Positions 1-9,372 are shown, numbered from the stretch's first letter. The stretch is DNA of 64,000 nt from Lutimonas saemankumensis (GCF_020171465.1 NZ_JAIUZR010000003.1:372001-436000); one strand, 5' to 3'. Translations and numbers: made by a program. The notes: generated by a model from the sequence alone, not told the origin.

Positions 1-902
1 GAAGTGCCGATGGCAAGTATTTTACCACTTTTCTTACGCTAAGCCCGGCTGGTGATGAGTTGACTCTGGATTTTGCAAAAGAACTTATAGTAGCGGAGAA
101 ACTGGGAGAAGATTTAATTACGGATTATTTATCGGTGAGCTTTTCTTCAACAGATTATGTGGGCCATGTTTTCGGACCTTCAAGCCTCGAGGCTGAGGAC
201 AACTTAATAAGATTGGACCGAACGTTGGCAGATCTCATAAAATTTGTAGATGACAGGATCGGTTTAAACAATGTACTAATTATTCTTTCGGCTGACCACG
301 GAGGCCCTGATGCTCCGGAGCGATCAAAGGAATACGGCATTGATGCCGGTTACTTTGATATGGATAGCGTGGATACCCTGTCGATAAACAATATGTTGCG
401 CAAAAAGTTTGATACCCGTGATAAATTGATTTCTGGTTACTTTCATCCTTATGTCTATCTGTACAACGACGCCATGGAGAAAAACAGTTTAGATGTTGAC
501 GAGGTTTCTCGTACCCTGGCTCATGAGCTACAGAAAATGGATGGAATTGCATTTGCCGTAACCACGGCGGATATTATTGAGGGAAAGGTAGCCAACAATG
601 ATCTAAATAGTTCGGTATTAAGAAATTATAATCCGAAGCGCTCAGGTGAGATTTATATTGTTATGGAACCGAATTGGTTTGTGAATGATTTTGATGGATT
701 GGAGGTGGCCTGTACTCATGGTTCTCCTTGGACCTATGATACATCCGTTCCGATCATTTTTGCCGGTAACGGGATCCGGCCTAAAAATGTCTACAGGAAG
801 GTTGAAACCATAGATGTTTCTCTGACATTGTCCAACTACATTCACATAAAAATTCCGAACGCGGCTTCGGGAAAAACTTTGGTTGAAGTCCTGGAAAAAT
901 AA
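1..902 (+). CDS. Alkaline phosphatase / type I phosphodiesterase family protein (5'-truncated)
   Basis: The gene runs in from before the window; the frame is open from base 3 and ends at TAA 900-902. The visible part is the C-terminal half of an alkaline-phosphatase-superfamily hydrolase of the type I phosphodiesterase/nucleotide pyrophosphatase kind. Metal-binding signatures are SSTDYVGHVFGP (Asp and His) and the later SADHGG, and a third ligand is likely in ACTHGSPW near the end. This arrangement resembles PafA-type alkaline phosphatases of Bacteroidota, which are periplasmic and release phosphate from organic esters. The nucleophile (Thr or Ser) and the signal peptide lie outside the window, so substrate class cannot be judged. 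The next gene starts 92 bases downstream on the same strand. Confidence 0.85.
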   Translation, partial: SADGKYFTTFLTLSPAGDELTLDFAKELIVAEKLGEDLITDYLSVSFSSTDYVGHVFGPSSLEAEDNLIRLDRTLADLIKFVDDRIGLNNVLIILSADHGGPDAPERSKEYGIDAGYFDMDSVDTLSINNMLRKKFDTRDKLISGYFHPYVYLYNDAMEKNSLDVDEVSRTLAHELQKMDGIAFAVTTADIIEGKVANNDLNSSVLRNYNPKRSGEIYIVMEPNWFVNDFDGLEVACTHGSPWTYDTSVPIIFAGNGIRPKNVYRKVETIDVSLTLSNYIHIKIPNAASGKTLVEVLEK

Positions 903-994
903 TAGACCCGGAAGTGTCTGGCTGATAGAGAGCCCGGCTTAATCTTAATTGGGTTGGTTATTCAAAGGCGGCTAATAGAGTAAAATATAATACT

Positions 995-2833
995 ATGATG
1001 CATTTTGAAAAAATTATTCTGTTTTTCTTTTGTTTATGTCAGGTTACTTTAATGTATCCAAATGAGCTGCTCCAGAACAGTTATTTGAGAAAAGGTATCT
1101 CACTCAATGGAAGGTGGCACTATATTGTAGATGTTTATGAAAACGGATATTACAATTATCGCTGGGAACCTCATGACGGATCAGAGAACCCGGGTTCAGG
1201 TGCATTTTTTTTAAATTCCAAGCCCAAGGATAAGATGGACCTTGTTGAATATGACTTTGATGCGGCGCCAACCATCAACGTACCCGGTGACTGGAATTCT
1301 CAAAAGGAAAAACTGTTTTATTATGAAGGTACTGTGTGGTATAAAAAGTCTTTTAATATACCAAATTATGACCCATCGAAACGTTATTATCTCCATTTTG
1401 GAGCGGTGAATTACCGGGCGGACGTATACGTAAACGGAAAAAAACTAGGTACACACAAGGGAGGTTTTACTCCGTTTAATTTTGAAATGACCGGGCTTTT
1501 AACGGCGGAAGACAATTTTGTTGTGGTCAAGGTTGATAACAAAAGAAGTAAAGAGGAAGTGCCTACTTTAAATACAGACTGGTGGAATTATGGCGGTATT
1601 ACCAGGGATGTTACCATTTACGAGTTAAGCCCCACATTTATTGAAAATTATCGGCTACAGCTAAATAAAAACAATCCTGAGATCATTAGTGGCTTCATTC
1701 AATTGAACGGGGCCCAAAAAGCAAATACCGATGTAAGTATATCAATTCCAGAGCTGAATTTAGAGGAGAAGTATACCACGGATAAGAATGGATACACTAA
1801 GATTAGTATTGCTTCTAAAAACCTTAGATACTGGAGTACAAAAAACCCAAAACTTTATAAAGTAAAATTGTCCGGTGGTTCGGATCAGGTTGAAGATCGA
1901 ATTGGTTTTAGAAGAATCGAAACAAATGGATCGTCCATTCTGTTAAACGGCCAGAAGGTGTTTTTAAAGGGAATAAGTCTGCATGAAGAGAATGTAATGC
2001 GCGGGGGAAGGGCGTATTCAATGGAAGATGCCAAAATCCTACTGGGCTGGGCCAGGGAACTGGGATGTAATTTTGTAAGGCTTGCCCACTATCCGCATAA
2101 TGAGAACATGTCCCGGTTGGCTGATGAAATGGGAATCCTATTATGGGAAGAGATTCCGGTTTACTGGACCATAGAATGGGGCAATCAAAATACTTATGCG
2201 AATGCCGAAAATCAGCTCAAAGAGCTTATCGAAAGAGATAAAAACAGGGCTTCAGTTATCATCTGGTCGGTTTCAAATGAAACGCCTCTTTCAGAAGAAC
2301 GCACCACCTTTCTCACGCGCCTTGTGCATAAAGCGAGAGCCATGGATGACTCCAGATTGATCAGTGCAGCCTTGGAGGACCATGGAAAAGAAGATGATCC
2401 AAACATCATGGTGGTAGCGGATCCTTTTGCCGAAGAACTCGATATACTCAGCTTCAATCAATATTATGGCTGGTACGGAGGAGATATAAATAATATTAAA
2501 AACATTCGATGGGAAATTGATATCGATAAGCCCATTATAATTTCAGAATTCGGTGCGGGAGCCCTGCAGGGCTATCATGCAGATAATCTGACCCGCTGGA
2601 GCGAAGAATTTCAGGAACTTTTGTACCAGGAGACCTTGCCTACATTGGCAAGAATTCCTCAATTGAGCGGTATCACACCTTGGATCCTTGTTGATTTCAG
2701 GTCTCCAAGACGTATGTTGATCCCTATTCAAAACGGATGGAACAGGAAGGGGCTTATTTCAGAAACGGGTAATAAAAAGAAAGCTTTCTTTACTCTGAAA
2801 AATTTTTATTCCGAAATGGATCTAATAGAATGA
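995..2833 (+). CDS. Glycoside hydrolase family 2 protein (beta-glucuronidase/beta-galactosidase-like)
   Basis: A 612-residue exported glycosidase. A hydrophobic N-terminus (residues 6-20) looks like a signal peptide. Next come a jelly-roll sugar-binding domain (about 35-210), an Ig-like domain (210-310) and a TIM barrel (310-600). The GH2 signatures are clear: VRLAHYPHNE near 361, the acid/base Glu429 in WSVSNE, and the nucleophile Glu518 in IISEFG. The length fits beta-glucuronidase or short beta-galactosidase-type members rather than the 1000-residue LacZ form. Substrate cannot be assigned from sequence alone. It probably acts in the periplasm on oligosaccharides. The following hydrolase gene begins 27 bases after the stop, so co-transcription is likely. 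Confidence 0.88.
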   Translation: MMHFEKIILFFFCLCQVTLMYPNELLQNSYLRKGISLNGRWHYIVDVYENGYYNYRWEPHDGSENPGSGAFFLNSKPKDKMDLVEYDFDAAPTINVPGDWNSQKEKLFYYEGTVWYKKSFNIPNYDPSKRYYLHFGAVNYRADVYVNGKKLGTHKGGFTPFNFEMTGLLTAEDNFVVVKVDNKRSKEEVPTLNTDWWNYGGITRDVTIYELSPTFIENYRLQLNKNNPEIISGFIQLNGAQKANTDVSISIPELNLEEKYTTDKNGYTKISIASKNLRYWSTKNPKLYKVKLSGGSDQVEDRIGFRRIETNGSSILLNGQKVFLKGISLHEENVMRGGRAYSMEDAKILLGWARELGCNFVRLAHYPHNENMSRLADEMGILLWEEIPVYWTIEWGNQNTYANAENQLKELIERDKNRASVIIWSVSNETPLSEERTTFLTRLVHKARAMDDSRLISAALEDHGKEDDPNIMVVADPFAEELDILSFNQYYGWYGGDINNIKNIRWEIDIDKPIIISEFGAGALQGYHADNLTRWSEEFQELLYQETLPTLARIPQLSGITPWILVDFRSPRRMLIPIQNGWNRKGLISETGNKKKAFFTLKNFYSEMDLIE

Positions 2834-2860
2834 TTGACCCGCAATAAATTTGAATTAAGT

Positions 2861-3709
2861 ATGGTAGAACAGAGAAAGATTAAAATTGGAGAATTGACTT
2901 TTAATATCAGGATTTCAGGTAATGAGAACCAGGATTTAGTGCTTTTTTTACATGGTTTTCCTGAGTCCTCGGTGATGTGGACAGCTTTGATGAAAAGCGT
3001 TTCCGAGTCTGGATTTTATTGTGTGGCCCCCGATATGAGAGGGTATAGTGATGGAGCCTGCCCAAAAGGAATCAAGAATTATGATTTAAAAAATCTGATA
3101 AAGGATATTCTGGATATCGTAGAATTTCTGGGAAAAGATAAGTTTCATCTTGTTGGACACGATTGGGGTGCGGCTATAGGATGGAATGTGGTCTATCAGA
3201 ACAGGGACAGAATTTTAAGTTGGACCGCTTTGTCTGTTCCTCATAGCAGGGCTTTTGGTAAAGCTATCAAAATGGATAAGGTTCAGCAAAAAAAGAGTGC
3301 ATATATCAAATGGTTTCTTTTGCCCTGGCTGCCTGAAATTTATATTCGAAGGAATGATTTTAAAATGTTCAGGAGGCTTTGGAAACACAGTGATTCAGAG
3401 GAAGTTGATGATTACTTGAGGATTTTTAAGCAAAATAAATGTTTGACCGCGGCCTTAAATTATTACAGGGCTAACCTGGGTAGAGGTAAACGGGTTCCTA
3501 TTGGCGAGGTATATTCCCCAACCCTTTTTATATGGGGGAATAAAGATCTTGCCGTGGGTTCTTTTGCGGCCTATGAAAATGAAAAATATGTAAAAGGAGA
3601 TTACCTTTTTGTTGAAGTGGACGGAGGCCACTGGTTGGTTCAGACGAATTTCGAAGAGGTGAAAGATGCCGTTACAGGCCATCTCAAAAATTATAAGGAC
3701 ATACATTAA
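2861..3709 (+). CDS. Alpha/beta hydrolase, epoxide hydrolase-like
   Basis: An alpha/beta-hydrolase of about 282 residues from ATG 2861. The frame is open from the previous stop at 2833, and a TTG at 2834 is the only earlier alternative. The oxyanion-hole motif HGFPES and the nucleophile elbow GHDWGA, with Asp in place of Ser, are those of epoxide hydrolases and haloalkane dehalogenases. The catalytic His is in DGGHWLVQ near the C-terminus. No signal peptide is seen, so it should be cytoplasmic. HGFPE with HDWG favours epoxide hydrolase over dehalogenase, but the cap domain was not analysed and the substrate is unknown. Confidence 0.82.
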   Translation: MVEQRKIKIGELTFNIRISGNENQDLVLFLHGFPESSVMWTALMKSVSESGFYCVAPDMRGYSDGACPKGIKNYDLKNLIKDILDIVEFLGKDKFHLVGHDWGAAIGWNVVYQNRDRILSWTALSVPHSRAFGKAIKMDKVQQKKSAYIKWFLLPWLPEIYIRRNDFKMFRRLWKHSDSEEVDDYLRIFKQNKCLTAALNYYRANLGRGKRVPIGEVYSPTLFIWGNKDLAVGSFAAYENEKYVKGDYLFVEVDGGHWLVQTNFEEVKDAVTGHLKNYKDIH

Positions 3710-3754
3710 GAGTGGTCTTGCGATCATAGGTGTTAAAATTAACAAGGTTGATTT

Positions 3755-4762
3755 ATGAAAATATCAGGCAGACATCTTTTTATTCCGTTTTTTTCAATAT
3801 TCATGTGTTTAAGCACTTTGAATCTGTTTGCCCAGACGGATGCCGAAATGATTCAGACTGTGACTGGCTCAGTGCGTCTTTCAGATCTCGGTTTTTCGCT
3901 TTCTCATGAACATATTATGTCCAATTTCGGGAAACCAATTGATGAAACTTCTGAGTACGATGAAGATCAATTGTTCAAGCAAGTTGTGCCCTATTTAGAG
4001 TATTTAAAATCTTTGGGAGTTGAAACTATTTTTGATTGTACAACGGAATATTTTGGACGTCGAGTAGATTTGCTTTCCAGAATCTCAGAAACTTCCAACA
4101 TTCAAATCATTACCAATACTGGTTTTTATGGTGCTGCAGGTGATAAATATATTCCTTCCTTTGCATATTCCACATCTGTCACAGAAGTAGCAAGTATATG
4201 GATTGATGAATTTGAACATGGGATCGAGGGAACTGCTATAAAACCGGGTTTTATAAAGCTTGGCTTTGATGGAGGTAGTCCGAGTAAAATTGACAAGAAA
4301 TTATTTGAGGCCGGTATTTATACACATCTTAGTACCGGACTCGTATTGGCAGTTCATACAGGAGATAATATTGAAGCTGTTAATTACCAAATCAACCTTC
4401 TTAATCATCATGGAGTAGATTTGTCTTCGTGGATCTGGATCCATGCCAATAAATATGAAGATGATAGAATTTTGCTGGAAATTGCTTCTCGCGGAGCCTG
4501 GATTTCACTTGACGGACTCAGCTCTATTAATGTTGATAAGTATTTAGAGCGAATAAAGAAATTCAAAGAAAGAGGACTGTTGGACCATTTACTAGTATCA
4601 CATGACGGAAATGGATTTCCGGCAGGAGGAGATATCAGACCATTTGAGGATATTATGAAATCACTTGTTCCTGCCATGTATGAAGAAGGGTTTTCAAAGC
4701 AAGAGGTAGATCTGATTCTCATTGAAAATCCAAAGAACGCATTTCGTCTAAAGTTAAATTGA
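3755..4762 (+). CDS. Phosphotriesterase-family metallohydrolase, exported
   Basis: A 335-residue amidohydrolase-superfamily protein with a signal peptide (hydrophobic 8-25, AQT near 26-28). All ligands of the binuclear phosphotriesterase site can be located: His51 and His53 in SHEH, Lys168 in FIKLG (the carboxylated lysine position), His201 in AVHTGD, His230 in WIHAN and Asp284 in SHDGN. The family includes phosphotriesterases, lactonases and resiniferatoxin-binding homologues, so the natural substrate may be a lactone or ester. The signal peptide puts it in the periplasm, unlike many cytoplasmic homologues. The RibD-type reductase gene follows directly. Confidence 0.85.
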   Translation: MKISGRHLFIPFFSIFMCLSTLNLFAQTDAEMIQTVTGSVRLSDLGFSLSHEHIMSNFGKPIDETSEYDEDQLFKQVVPYLEYLKSLGVETIFDCTTEYFGRRVDLLSRISETSNIQIITNTGFYGAAGDKYIPSFAYSTSVTEVASIWIDEFEHGIEGTAIKPGFIKLGFDGGSPSKIDKKLFEAGIYTHLSTGLVLAVHTGDNIEAVNYQINLLNHHGVDLSSWIWIHANKYEDDRILLEIASRGAWISLDGLSSINVDKYLERIKKFKERGLLDHLLVSHDGNGFPAGGDIRPFEDIMKSLVPAMYEEGFSKQEVDLILIENPKNAFRLKLN

Positions 4763-4782
4763 ATTCAAAAGACTATTTATTC

Positions 4783-5328
4783 ATGGAGAAAAGAAACAAG
4801 GTATTTATAGCAAGCAGTATTGATGGATACATTGCTGATAAGAACGGAGGGATTGACTGGCTGCAGTCTGTACCTAATCCGGATCACGATGATATGGGCT
4901 ATAATTCATTTATAAACGAGGTGGACGCCCTTGTTATGGGAAGAAATACATTTGAAACGGTATGTGGTTTTGATATTGACTGGCCTTACTCCAAGCCTGT
5001 TTATGTTTTGAGCAGATCCTTGAGCTCCATCCCGGATAAATTTCAGGATAAAGCAGAATTGCTTCATGGTGAATTAAGGGAAGTTTTAAGTTATATTCAT
5101 GCAAAGGGGCAAAATCGCCTATACATTGACGGAGGTGGTACCATACAAAGTTTTTTAAGGGAAGGTCTCATTGATGATCTTATTTTAACCACAATTCCGA
5201 TAATCTTAGGGGATGGTATTCCTTTATTTTCTAAAATAGAAACTCAGCTGGAATTTGAATTGGTTGAAACAAAACTGTTCTTGAATCAGATAGTTCAGCG
5301 GCATTATCGAAGAAAAATTCACTTTTAG
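4783..5328 (+). CDS. Dihydrofolate reductase-like (RibD C-terminal family) protein
   Basis: A 181-residue protein from ATG 4783. A TTG at 4759 would overlap the preceding stop and add eight residues not expected for the family. The start VFIASSIDGYIAD and the motif DALVMGRNTFE are typical of the RibD C-terminal/dihydrofolate-reductase fold, which binds NADPH. The C-terminal part holds the nucleotide-binding segment LYIDGGG and GDGIPLF. Such stand-alone proteins are usually annotated as dihydrofolate reductase family, although their substrates are mostly unknown. A second paralogue lies in the photolyase operon at 10213. Confidence 0.8.
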   Translation: MEKRNKVFIASSIDGYIADKNGGIDWLQSVPNPDHDDMGYNSFINEVDALVMGRNTFETVCGFDIDWPYSKPVYVLSRSLSSIPDKFQDKAELLHGELREVLSYIHAKGQNRLYIDGGGTIQSFLREGLIDDLILTTIPIILGDGIPLFSKIETQLEFELVETKLFLNQIVQRHYRRKIHF

Positions 5329-5384
5329 AGAAAAAATAGTAACTTTATCATTGAAATTCAGAATTTTAACTTTAAACCATCAAG

Positions 5385-5666
5385 ATGAGCAAGAAACAAA
5401 AGGTCATTGTAATTTCAATGATGTCTCTTTTATTGATTCCATTTATTGCCATGCAGTTTACAGAAGAGGTGAACTGGAGCCTGTTTGATTTTATTATTGC
5501 TGGTTTGTTATTGGTGGGTACAGGGCTGCTCATAGAATTTGTATCCAGAAAGGTAAGTGGAGCAATCACACGAAAATTGGTTATCGCGGGAATCGTCGTG
5601 CTCTTTGTGCTGGTCTGGGTGGAAATGGCTGTAGGCATTTTCGGTAGTCCAATTGCAGGGAATTGA
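5385..5666 (+). CDS. Small membrane protein, three predicted TM helices
   Basis: A 93-residue protein I do not recognise as a named family. Three hydrophobic segments can be seen at about residues 8-24, 34-50 and 67-88, joined by short charged loops (FVSRKVSG between helices 2 and 3). It is probably an inner-membrane protein. It sits between the RibD-type reductase and the bestrophin gene on the same strand, 56 bases after the former and 42 before the latter. Function is unknown. Confidence 0.65.
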   Translation: MSKKQKVIVISMMSLLLIPFIAMQFTEEVNWSLFDFIIAGLLLVGTGLLIEFVSRKVSGAITRKLVIAGIVVLFVLVWVEMAVGIFGSPIAGN

Positions 5667-5672
5667 CCTTCA

Positions 5673-5704
5673 TTTATTTCACGGGGAAATTTTCATTATT
5701 TTTG
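5673..5704 (+). promoter_or_regulatory. Promoter-like TTG-N21-TATTTTTG upstream of bestrophin gene
   Basis: TTG at 5673-5675 and TATTTTTG at 5697-5704 match the Bacteroidota -33/-7 elements (TTG, then TAnnTTTG after roughly 19-21 bases). The ATG of the bestrophin gene at 5709 follows closely, so any leader would be very short. The call rests on consensus match alone. Confidence 0.4.
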
Positions 5705-5708
5705 AGCC

Positions 5709-6764
5709 ATGCATACGAAAAAAAATTACACGGCTTTGGAAATGATGAAGTGGACTCGTTTTGAGACACTTCTTTTTATTATTATTATTGGTTTATGGGT
5801 GACGGCTTACCATTTTCTGGATCTGGAATGGTTAAGAATTCCATGGACACCTATTGCGTTAATAGGTACAGCAGTGGCCTTTGTAATCGGTTTTCAGAAT
5901 AATGCGGCCTATGACAGGATCTGGGAGGCCCGAAAAATTTGGGGGGGAATTGTCAATACTTCCAGGACATTTGCGGTATTTGTTAAGGATATGATTGATA
6001 ATGAGCACAAAAAAGAACCTACAGACTCTGCTGAATTAGAAGATGAAATTAAAACACTTACTTATCGACATATTGCCTGGATGACAGCTTTAAGGTATTC
6101 CATGAGGGCCCCAAAGCAATGGGAGACCTCGCATGCACACAGGACAAACAGAGAGTGGGGCTTTATTCCTCCTGAACGAATCTCAAGTCTGGAGGATGAG
6201 TTAAGGCTCTATATTTCAGAAAAAGACCTGGCTTATCTCGAAGACAAAAATAATAAGCAAACAGCCTTATTATACCTGCAATCTCACCATTTAAAGGCAT
6301 TGAAGGTCAAAGGGAATATCTGGGAGTTTTCATTTTTGGAACTGGAAAATGTGATCAAGGAACTCTTTACGTTGCAGGGTAAAAGTGAACGAATTAAGAA
6401 CTTCCCTTATCCAAGACAATTTGCCACCTTGAATCATTTTTTTATGTGGGTCTTTGTTTTACTTCTTCCCATGGCACTTGTACCTCAATTTGCGGATATT
6501 GGGATAAAAATTTCGGATCATCATCCTTTAATTGGAAAATTATTTATTTGGTTTTCTGTTCCCATTTTTACCATAGTTTCCTGGATATTTCATACCATGG
6601 AAAGAATTGGCCGGACAGGAGACAACCCTTTTGAGGGAACAGCCAATGACGTGCCGATATCTACAATTGCCAGGGGCATAGAAATTGATCTGAGACAGAA
6701 TCTGGGAGAATCTTTGGAGGAAATTCCGGATCAGTTCCCGGCGAAATATGATACCCAGTTTTAG
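5709..6764 (+). CDS. Bestrophin-like anion channel family protein
   Basis: A 351-residue bestrophin/UPF0187 membrane protein. The N-terminal pair of membrane helices (about 18-36 and 43-64) is followed by the family-typical GFQNNAAYDRIWEARKIWGG. A charged cytoplasmic region (about 95-230) comes next, then a second membrane pair (about 236-258 and 272-292). The C-terminus carries GDNPFEG, seen in bestrophins. Bacterial members form pentameric ion channels of varied selectivity. Selectivity and physiological role cannot be derived here. Confidence 0.88.
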   Translation: MHTKKNYTALEMMKWTRFETLLFIIIIGLWVTAYHFLDLEWLRIPWTPIALIGTAVAFVIGFQNNAAYDRIWEARKIWGGIVNTSRTFAVFVKDMIDNEHKKEPTDSAELEDEIKTLTYRHIAWMTALRYSMRAPKQWETSHAHRTNREWGFIPPERISSLEDELRLYISEKDLAYLEDKNNKQTALLYLQSHHLKALKVKGNIWEFSFLELENVIKELFTLQGKSERIKNFPYPRQFATLNHFFMWVFVLLLPMALVPQFADIGIKISDHHPLIGKLFIWFSVPIFTIVSWIFHTMERIGRTGDNPFEGTANDVPISTIARGIEIDLRQNLGESLEEIPDQFPAKYDTQF

Positions 6765-6817
6765 GCTGAAATGATTCGTTTGGCTTCAAGCAAGATCTTT
6801 AGCATTATTTTTTAAAA

Positions 6818-7603
6818 ATGACAGATAAATTAATTTTAATAACGGGAGGTTCAAGCGGTATAGGTAAGGCAGCTGCTGTCGAATTATACAAGCTTGGAGC
6901 AAGAATTATCCTGCAGGCTCGTGATGTTCAGAAACTAGAGCAGGCAGCTAAAGAAATTGGCCCAACCGGAGAACGAATTGCCTGTTATTCTGCAGATTTA
7001 TCTGATAAAAATTCTGTTGAGGAATCAGCGAATCTTATTGTTAACAAAGAGGGCCTGCCTGATGTGGTGATCAATAGTGCAGGGGCAGGCGAGTGGCTGT
7101 CTTTTAATGAGTCGTCTCCCGGACATTACGAAGATACCATGGGATCGCCATATTTGGCAACAGCTTTTACCTGTAAAGTGTTTTATGATCTGATGCGGGA
7201 TCGGGGTAAAGGACATTTTATCCTCATCAATTCTGCTGCCTGTTATTTTGCTTTTCCAGGAGCAACGGGCTATATTCCTGCAAGATGGGCCATGCTCGGA
7301 TTTTCAAGGTCATTACAGGCTGACCTGTACAATACAGATTTTAAGGTGTCTATGATTGCTTTGGGAAAAGTAAAATCTCCATATTTTGAAAATAATCCAA
7401 TCAGTGAAGACCGTATTCCCAAGGTTGTCGACTGGTTAATACCTACCCTTTCCGTTGAAGCTTCTGGAAAGATTATCTCAGCTGTCGTGAAAAATAAAAA
7501 ATCCATTGTTAACAGGCCACGAATGATCTCGGTTATGGTTTTATTAAATCGGTTGGTTCCGGGCTTATTCAGATGGGTCATGCGAATAACAGGACATAAA
7601 TAG
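6818..7603 (+). CDS. Short-chain dehydrogenase/reductase with Arg at the catalytic Lys position
   Basis: A 261-residue classical SDR. The dinucleotide motif TGGSSGIG is at 9-16, the structural motif is INSAG (86-90, family NNAG) and the catalytic Ser139 is in LINSA. Tyr152 is followed by IPAR, giving YxxxR instead of YxxxK. The Arg156 codon is AGA at 7283-7285, one base from a Lys codon. The C-terminal helix LVPGLFRWVMRI could touch the membrane, as in sphinganine-reductase-like SDRs. Reductase activity may be altered or the base call may be wrong. Substrate unknown. Confidence 0.82.
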   Translation: MTDKLILITGGSSGIGKAAAVELYKLGARIILQARDVQKLEQAAKEIGPTGERIACYSADLSDKNSVEESANLIVNKEGLPDVVINSAGAGEWLSFNESSPGHYEDTMGSPYLATAFTCKVFYDLMRDRGKGHFILINSAACYFAFPGATGYIPARWAMLGFSRSLQADLYNTDFKVSMIALGKVKSPYFENNPISEDRIPKVVDWLIPTLSVEASGKIISAVVKNKKSIVNRPRMISVMVLLNRLVPGLFRWVMRITGHK

Positions 7604-7665
7604 ATAACTTGGCGCCCTTGATTCTGTGAATTAAAAATGATTCTGTATTTAAACAAAAAAATAAT

Positions 7666-8454
7666 ATGAACTATATTCAAGTTAATCGGAAACTCTGGGA
7701 TCAAAAGACTGAGTTTCATTACGAATCCGAATTTTATGATGTTGAGGATTTTATAAAAACTGAAAATTCATTGAACCCAATAGAAATTGATTTACTCGGT
7801 AACCTGAATGGGAAAAAACTCTTACACCTCCAATGTCATTTTGGTCAGGACAGTATTTCTTTAAGTAAGTTGGGAGCCGATGTTACCGCCGTAGATTTTT
7901 CTTCAAAGGCCATTGAAAAGGCAAGAATTTTAAATGGTAAAATGAATGCAAATGTCCGATTTATCGAAAGCGATGTTTATAAATTGCCTGAGGTTCTTGA
8001 TCAAAAATTTGATGTCGTTTACACTTCATATGGCGTACTGGGCTGGCTCCCTGATATGAATAAATGGGCGGAAATCGTGAGTTCTTTTTTAAAACCTGGA
8101 GGGATGTTAGTCTTAGTAGAGTTTCATCCTGTGGTCTGGATGTTCAGTGATGATTTTAAAAAAATTGAATTCAAATATTCAGACCAGGACCCTATTATTG
8201 AAGAGTATCAGGGGACCTATGCCGATCGAGATGCTGCTATGACAGGTAAATCTGTTTGCTGGAATCATGGTTTGAGTACGGTACTGGATGGACTGATCCG
8301 GCACAAATTAGAGATCAGGGGTTTTGAAGAACATAGTTATTCTCCCTATGATTGTTTTGAGAATACCGTTGAGGTAGAAAAAGGAAAATATATGATTAAG
8401 GGTTTGGAGCAAAAAATACCAATGATCTACTCCGTTAAGGCGGTAAAAAAATAG
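7666..8454 (+). CDS. Class I SAM-dependent methyltransferase
   Basis: A 262-residue methyltransferase. The SAM-binding motif I is LLHLQCHFGQDS near residue 45, followed by VTAVDFSSKAIEKA (motif II, acidic Asp) and the post-motif FDVVYTSYGVLGWL. The N-terminus MNYIQVNRKLWD is typical of cytoplasmic small-molecule methyltransferases of this clade. No membrane segment or extra domain is seen. The acceptor is unknown. It lies 62 bases after the SDR gene and 13 before the next gene on the same strand. Confidence 0.82.
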   Translation: MNYIQVNRKLWDQKTEFHYESEFYDVEDFIKTENSLNPIEIDLLGNLNGKKLLHLQCHFGQDSISLSKLGADVTAVDFSSKAIEKARILNGKMNANVRFIESDVYKLPEVLDQKFDVVYTSYGVLGWLPDMNKWAEIVSSFLKPGGMLVLVEFHPVVWMFSDDFKKIEFKYSDQDPIIEEYQGTYADRDAAMTGKSVCWNHGLSTVLDGLIRHKLEIRGFEEHSYSPYDCFENTVEVEKGKYMIKGLEQKIPMIYSVKAVKK

Positions 8455-8467
8455 CTTTAACATAAAA

Positions 8468-9289
8468 ATGAAGAATAGATTGTTACTAATAATATGTCTT
8501 CTAATGTTATCAAAAGTTGTGTCATCCCAGGAATACACGATGGCAGGAAAAATCCTTGATATAGAAACCGGGAAGCCCGTTGTTTTTGCAAACATTGGTT
8601 TTTTTAAAAAAAATATCGGAACAGTTTCAGAATTTTCAGGAGCTTTCAAATTAAATATTGGAGAAGATTTTCTTAGAGATTCCTTAACTATAAGTCATAT
8701 CAGTTACGAATCAGTTAGCATTCCTTTTAAGGAAGGAAAGGGTCAAACCATATTTTTAAAGCCTTTAAAAAACGAATTGGAAGAGGTGTTACTTAAATCC
8801 CGGAAAATAAGAACTAAGAAACTGGGCGTTAAAACATATAATCGATTATTATGGCTGGATGGTGTGTCTAAAGAAGACGACATTCTTGAAAATGCCCAAT
8901 GGATCAATATTCCTGACGGAAGAGTCAGGATAAAGGCGGTCAATGTTTTTTTAAGAAACGGATTTGAAGCAGACAGTGCCTATATCAGACTTAATTTTTA
9001 CAATAGAAATGAGCTGGGTGAACCCGATGAAAAAATAGTTTACAAGCATGTGCTGAAAAAGAAAAAAATAGAACAGGGATGGTTAAAACTGGATCTCACA
9101 AAGGATGACCTTTATCTGGAGGAGGACTTTTTTATTGGCGTGGAATTCATTCCTAATTTTAAGAGCCCACAGGAAGTCTTTATAGGGGCTATCCTTACGA
9201 AAGGTAAAGGGTATCATAAAACGTCGAGTCAGGGTACCTGGAAAAAAATTGAAGGAGCCTCAGCGATCAATGTCGATATAGAATATTGA
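8468..9289 (+). CDS. Exported protein with carboxypeptidase-like regulatory domain
   Basis: A 273-residue protein with a signal peptide (hydrophobic 5-20, ending near SSQ). Residues 24-95 match the CarboxypepD-reg-like beta-sandwich: AGKILDIETGKPVVFANIGF, then GAFKL and ISHISYESV. The same domain starts TonB-dependent receptors, but no plug or barrel follows here. Residues 100-273 form a second, probably beta-rich region I do not recognise. The protein is likely periplasmic or outer-membrane associated. It ends the strand run, just before a bidirectional terminator. Confidence 0.72.
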   Translation: MKNRLLLIICLLMLSKVVSSQEYTMAGKILDIETGKPVVFANIGFFKKNIGTVSEFSGAFKLNIGEDFLRDSLTISHISYESVSIPFKEGKGQTIFLKPLKNELEEVLLKSRKIRTKKLGVKTYNRLLWLDGVSKEDDILENAQWINIPDGRVRIKAVNVFLRNGFEADSAYIRLNFYNRNELGEPDEKIVYKHVLKKKKIEQGWLKLDLTKDDLYLEEDFFIGVEFIPNFKSPQEVFIGAILTKGKGYHKTSSQGTWKKIEGASAINVDIEY

Positions 9290-9322
9290 TAAATAGGGTC
9301 TGGATCTTAAATGATGACGCAT

Positions 9323-9353
9323 AAAAAAACAGAGGTTTTACCTCTGTTTTTTT
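9323..9353. terminator. Bidirectional intrinsic terminator between convergent genes
   Basis: A perfect inverted repeat (stem 9323-9336 with 9340-9353, three-base loop) has the core ACAGAGGT/ACCTCTGT, an A run on the left and a T run on the right. It works in either direction and separates the carboxypeptidase-like regulatory domain gene from the convergent fasciclin gene. Confidence 0.85.
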
Positions 9354-9372
9354 ATTTATAGATCGGGTCTTA

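Noticed and set aside
7270-7719. 149-residue minus-strand frame spanning the SDR end and the methyltransferase start
   Set aside because: It crosses two real genes on the other strand and lacks any recognisable motif.
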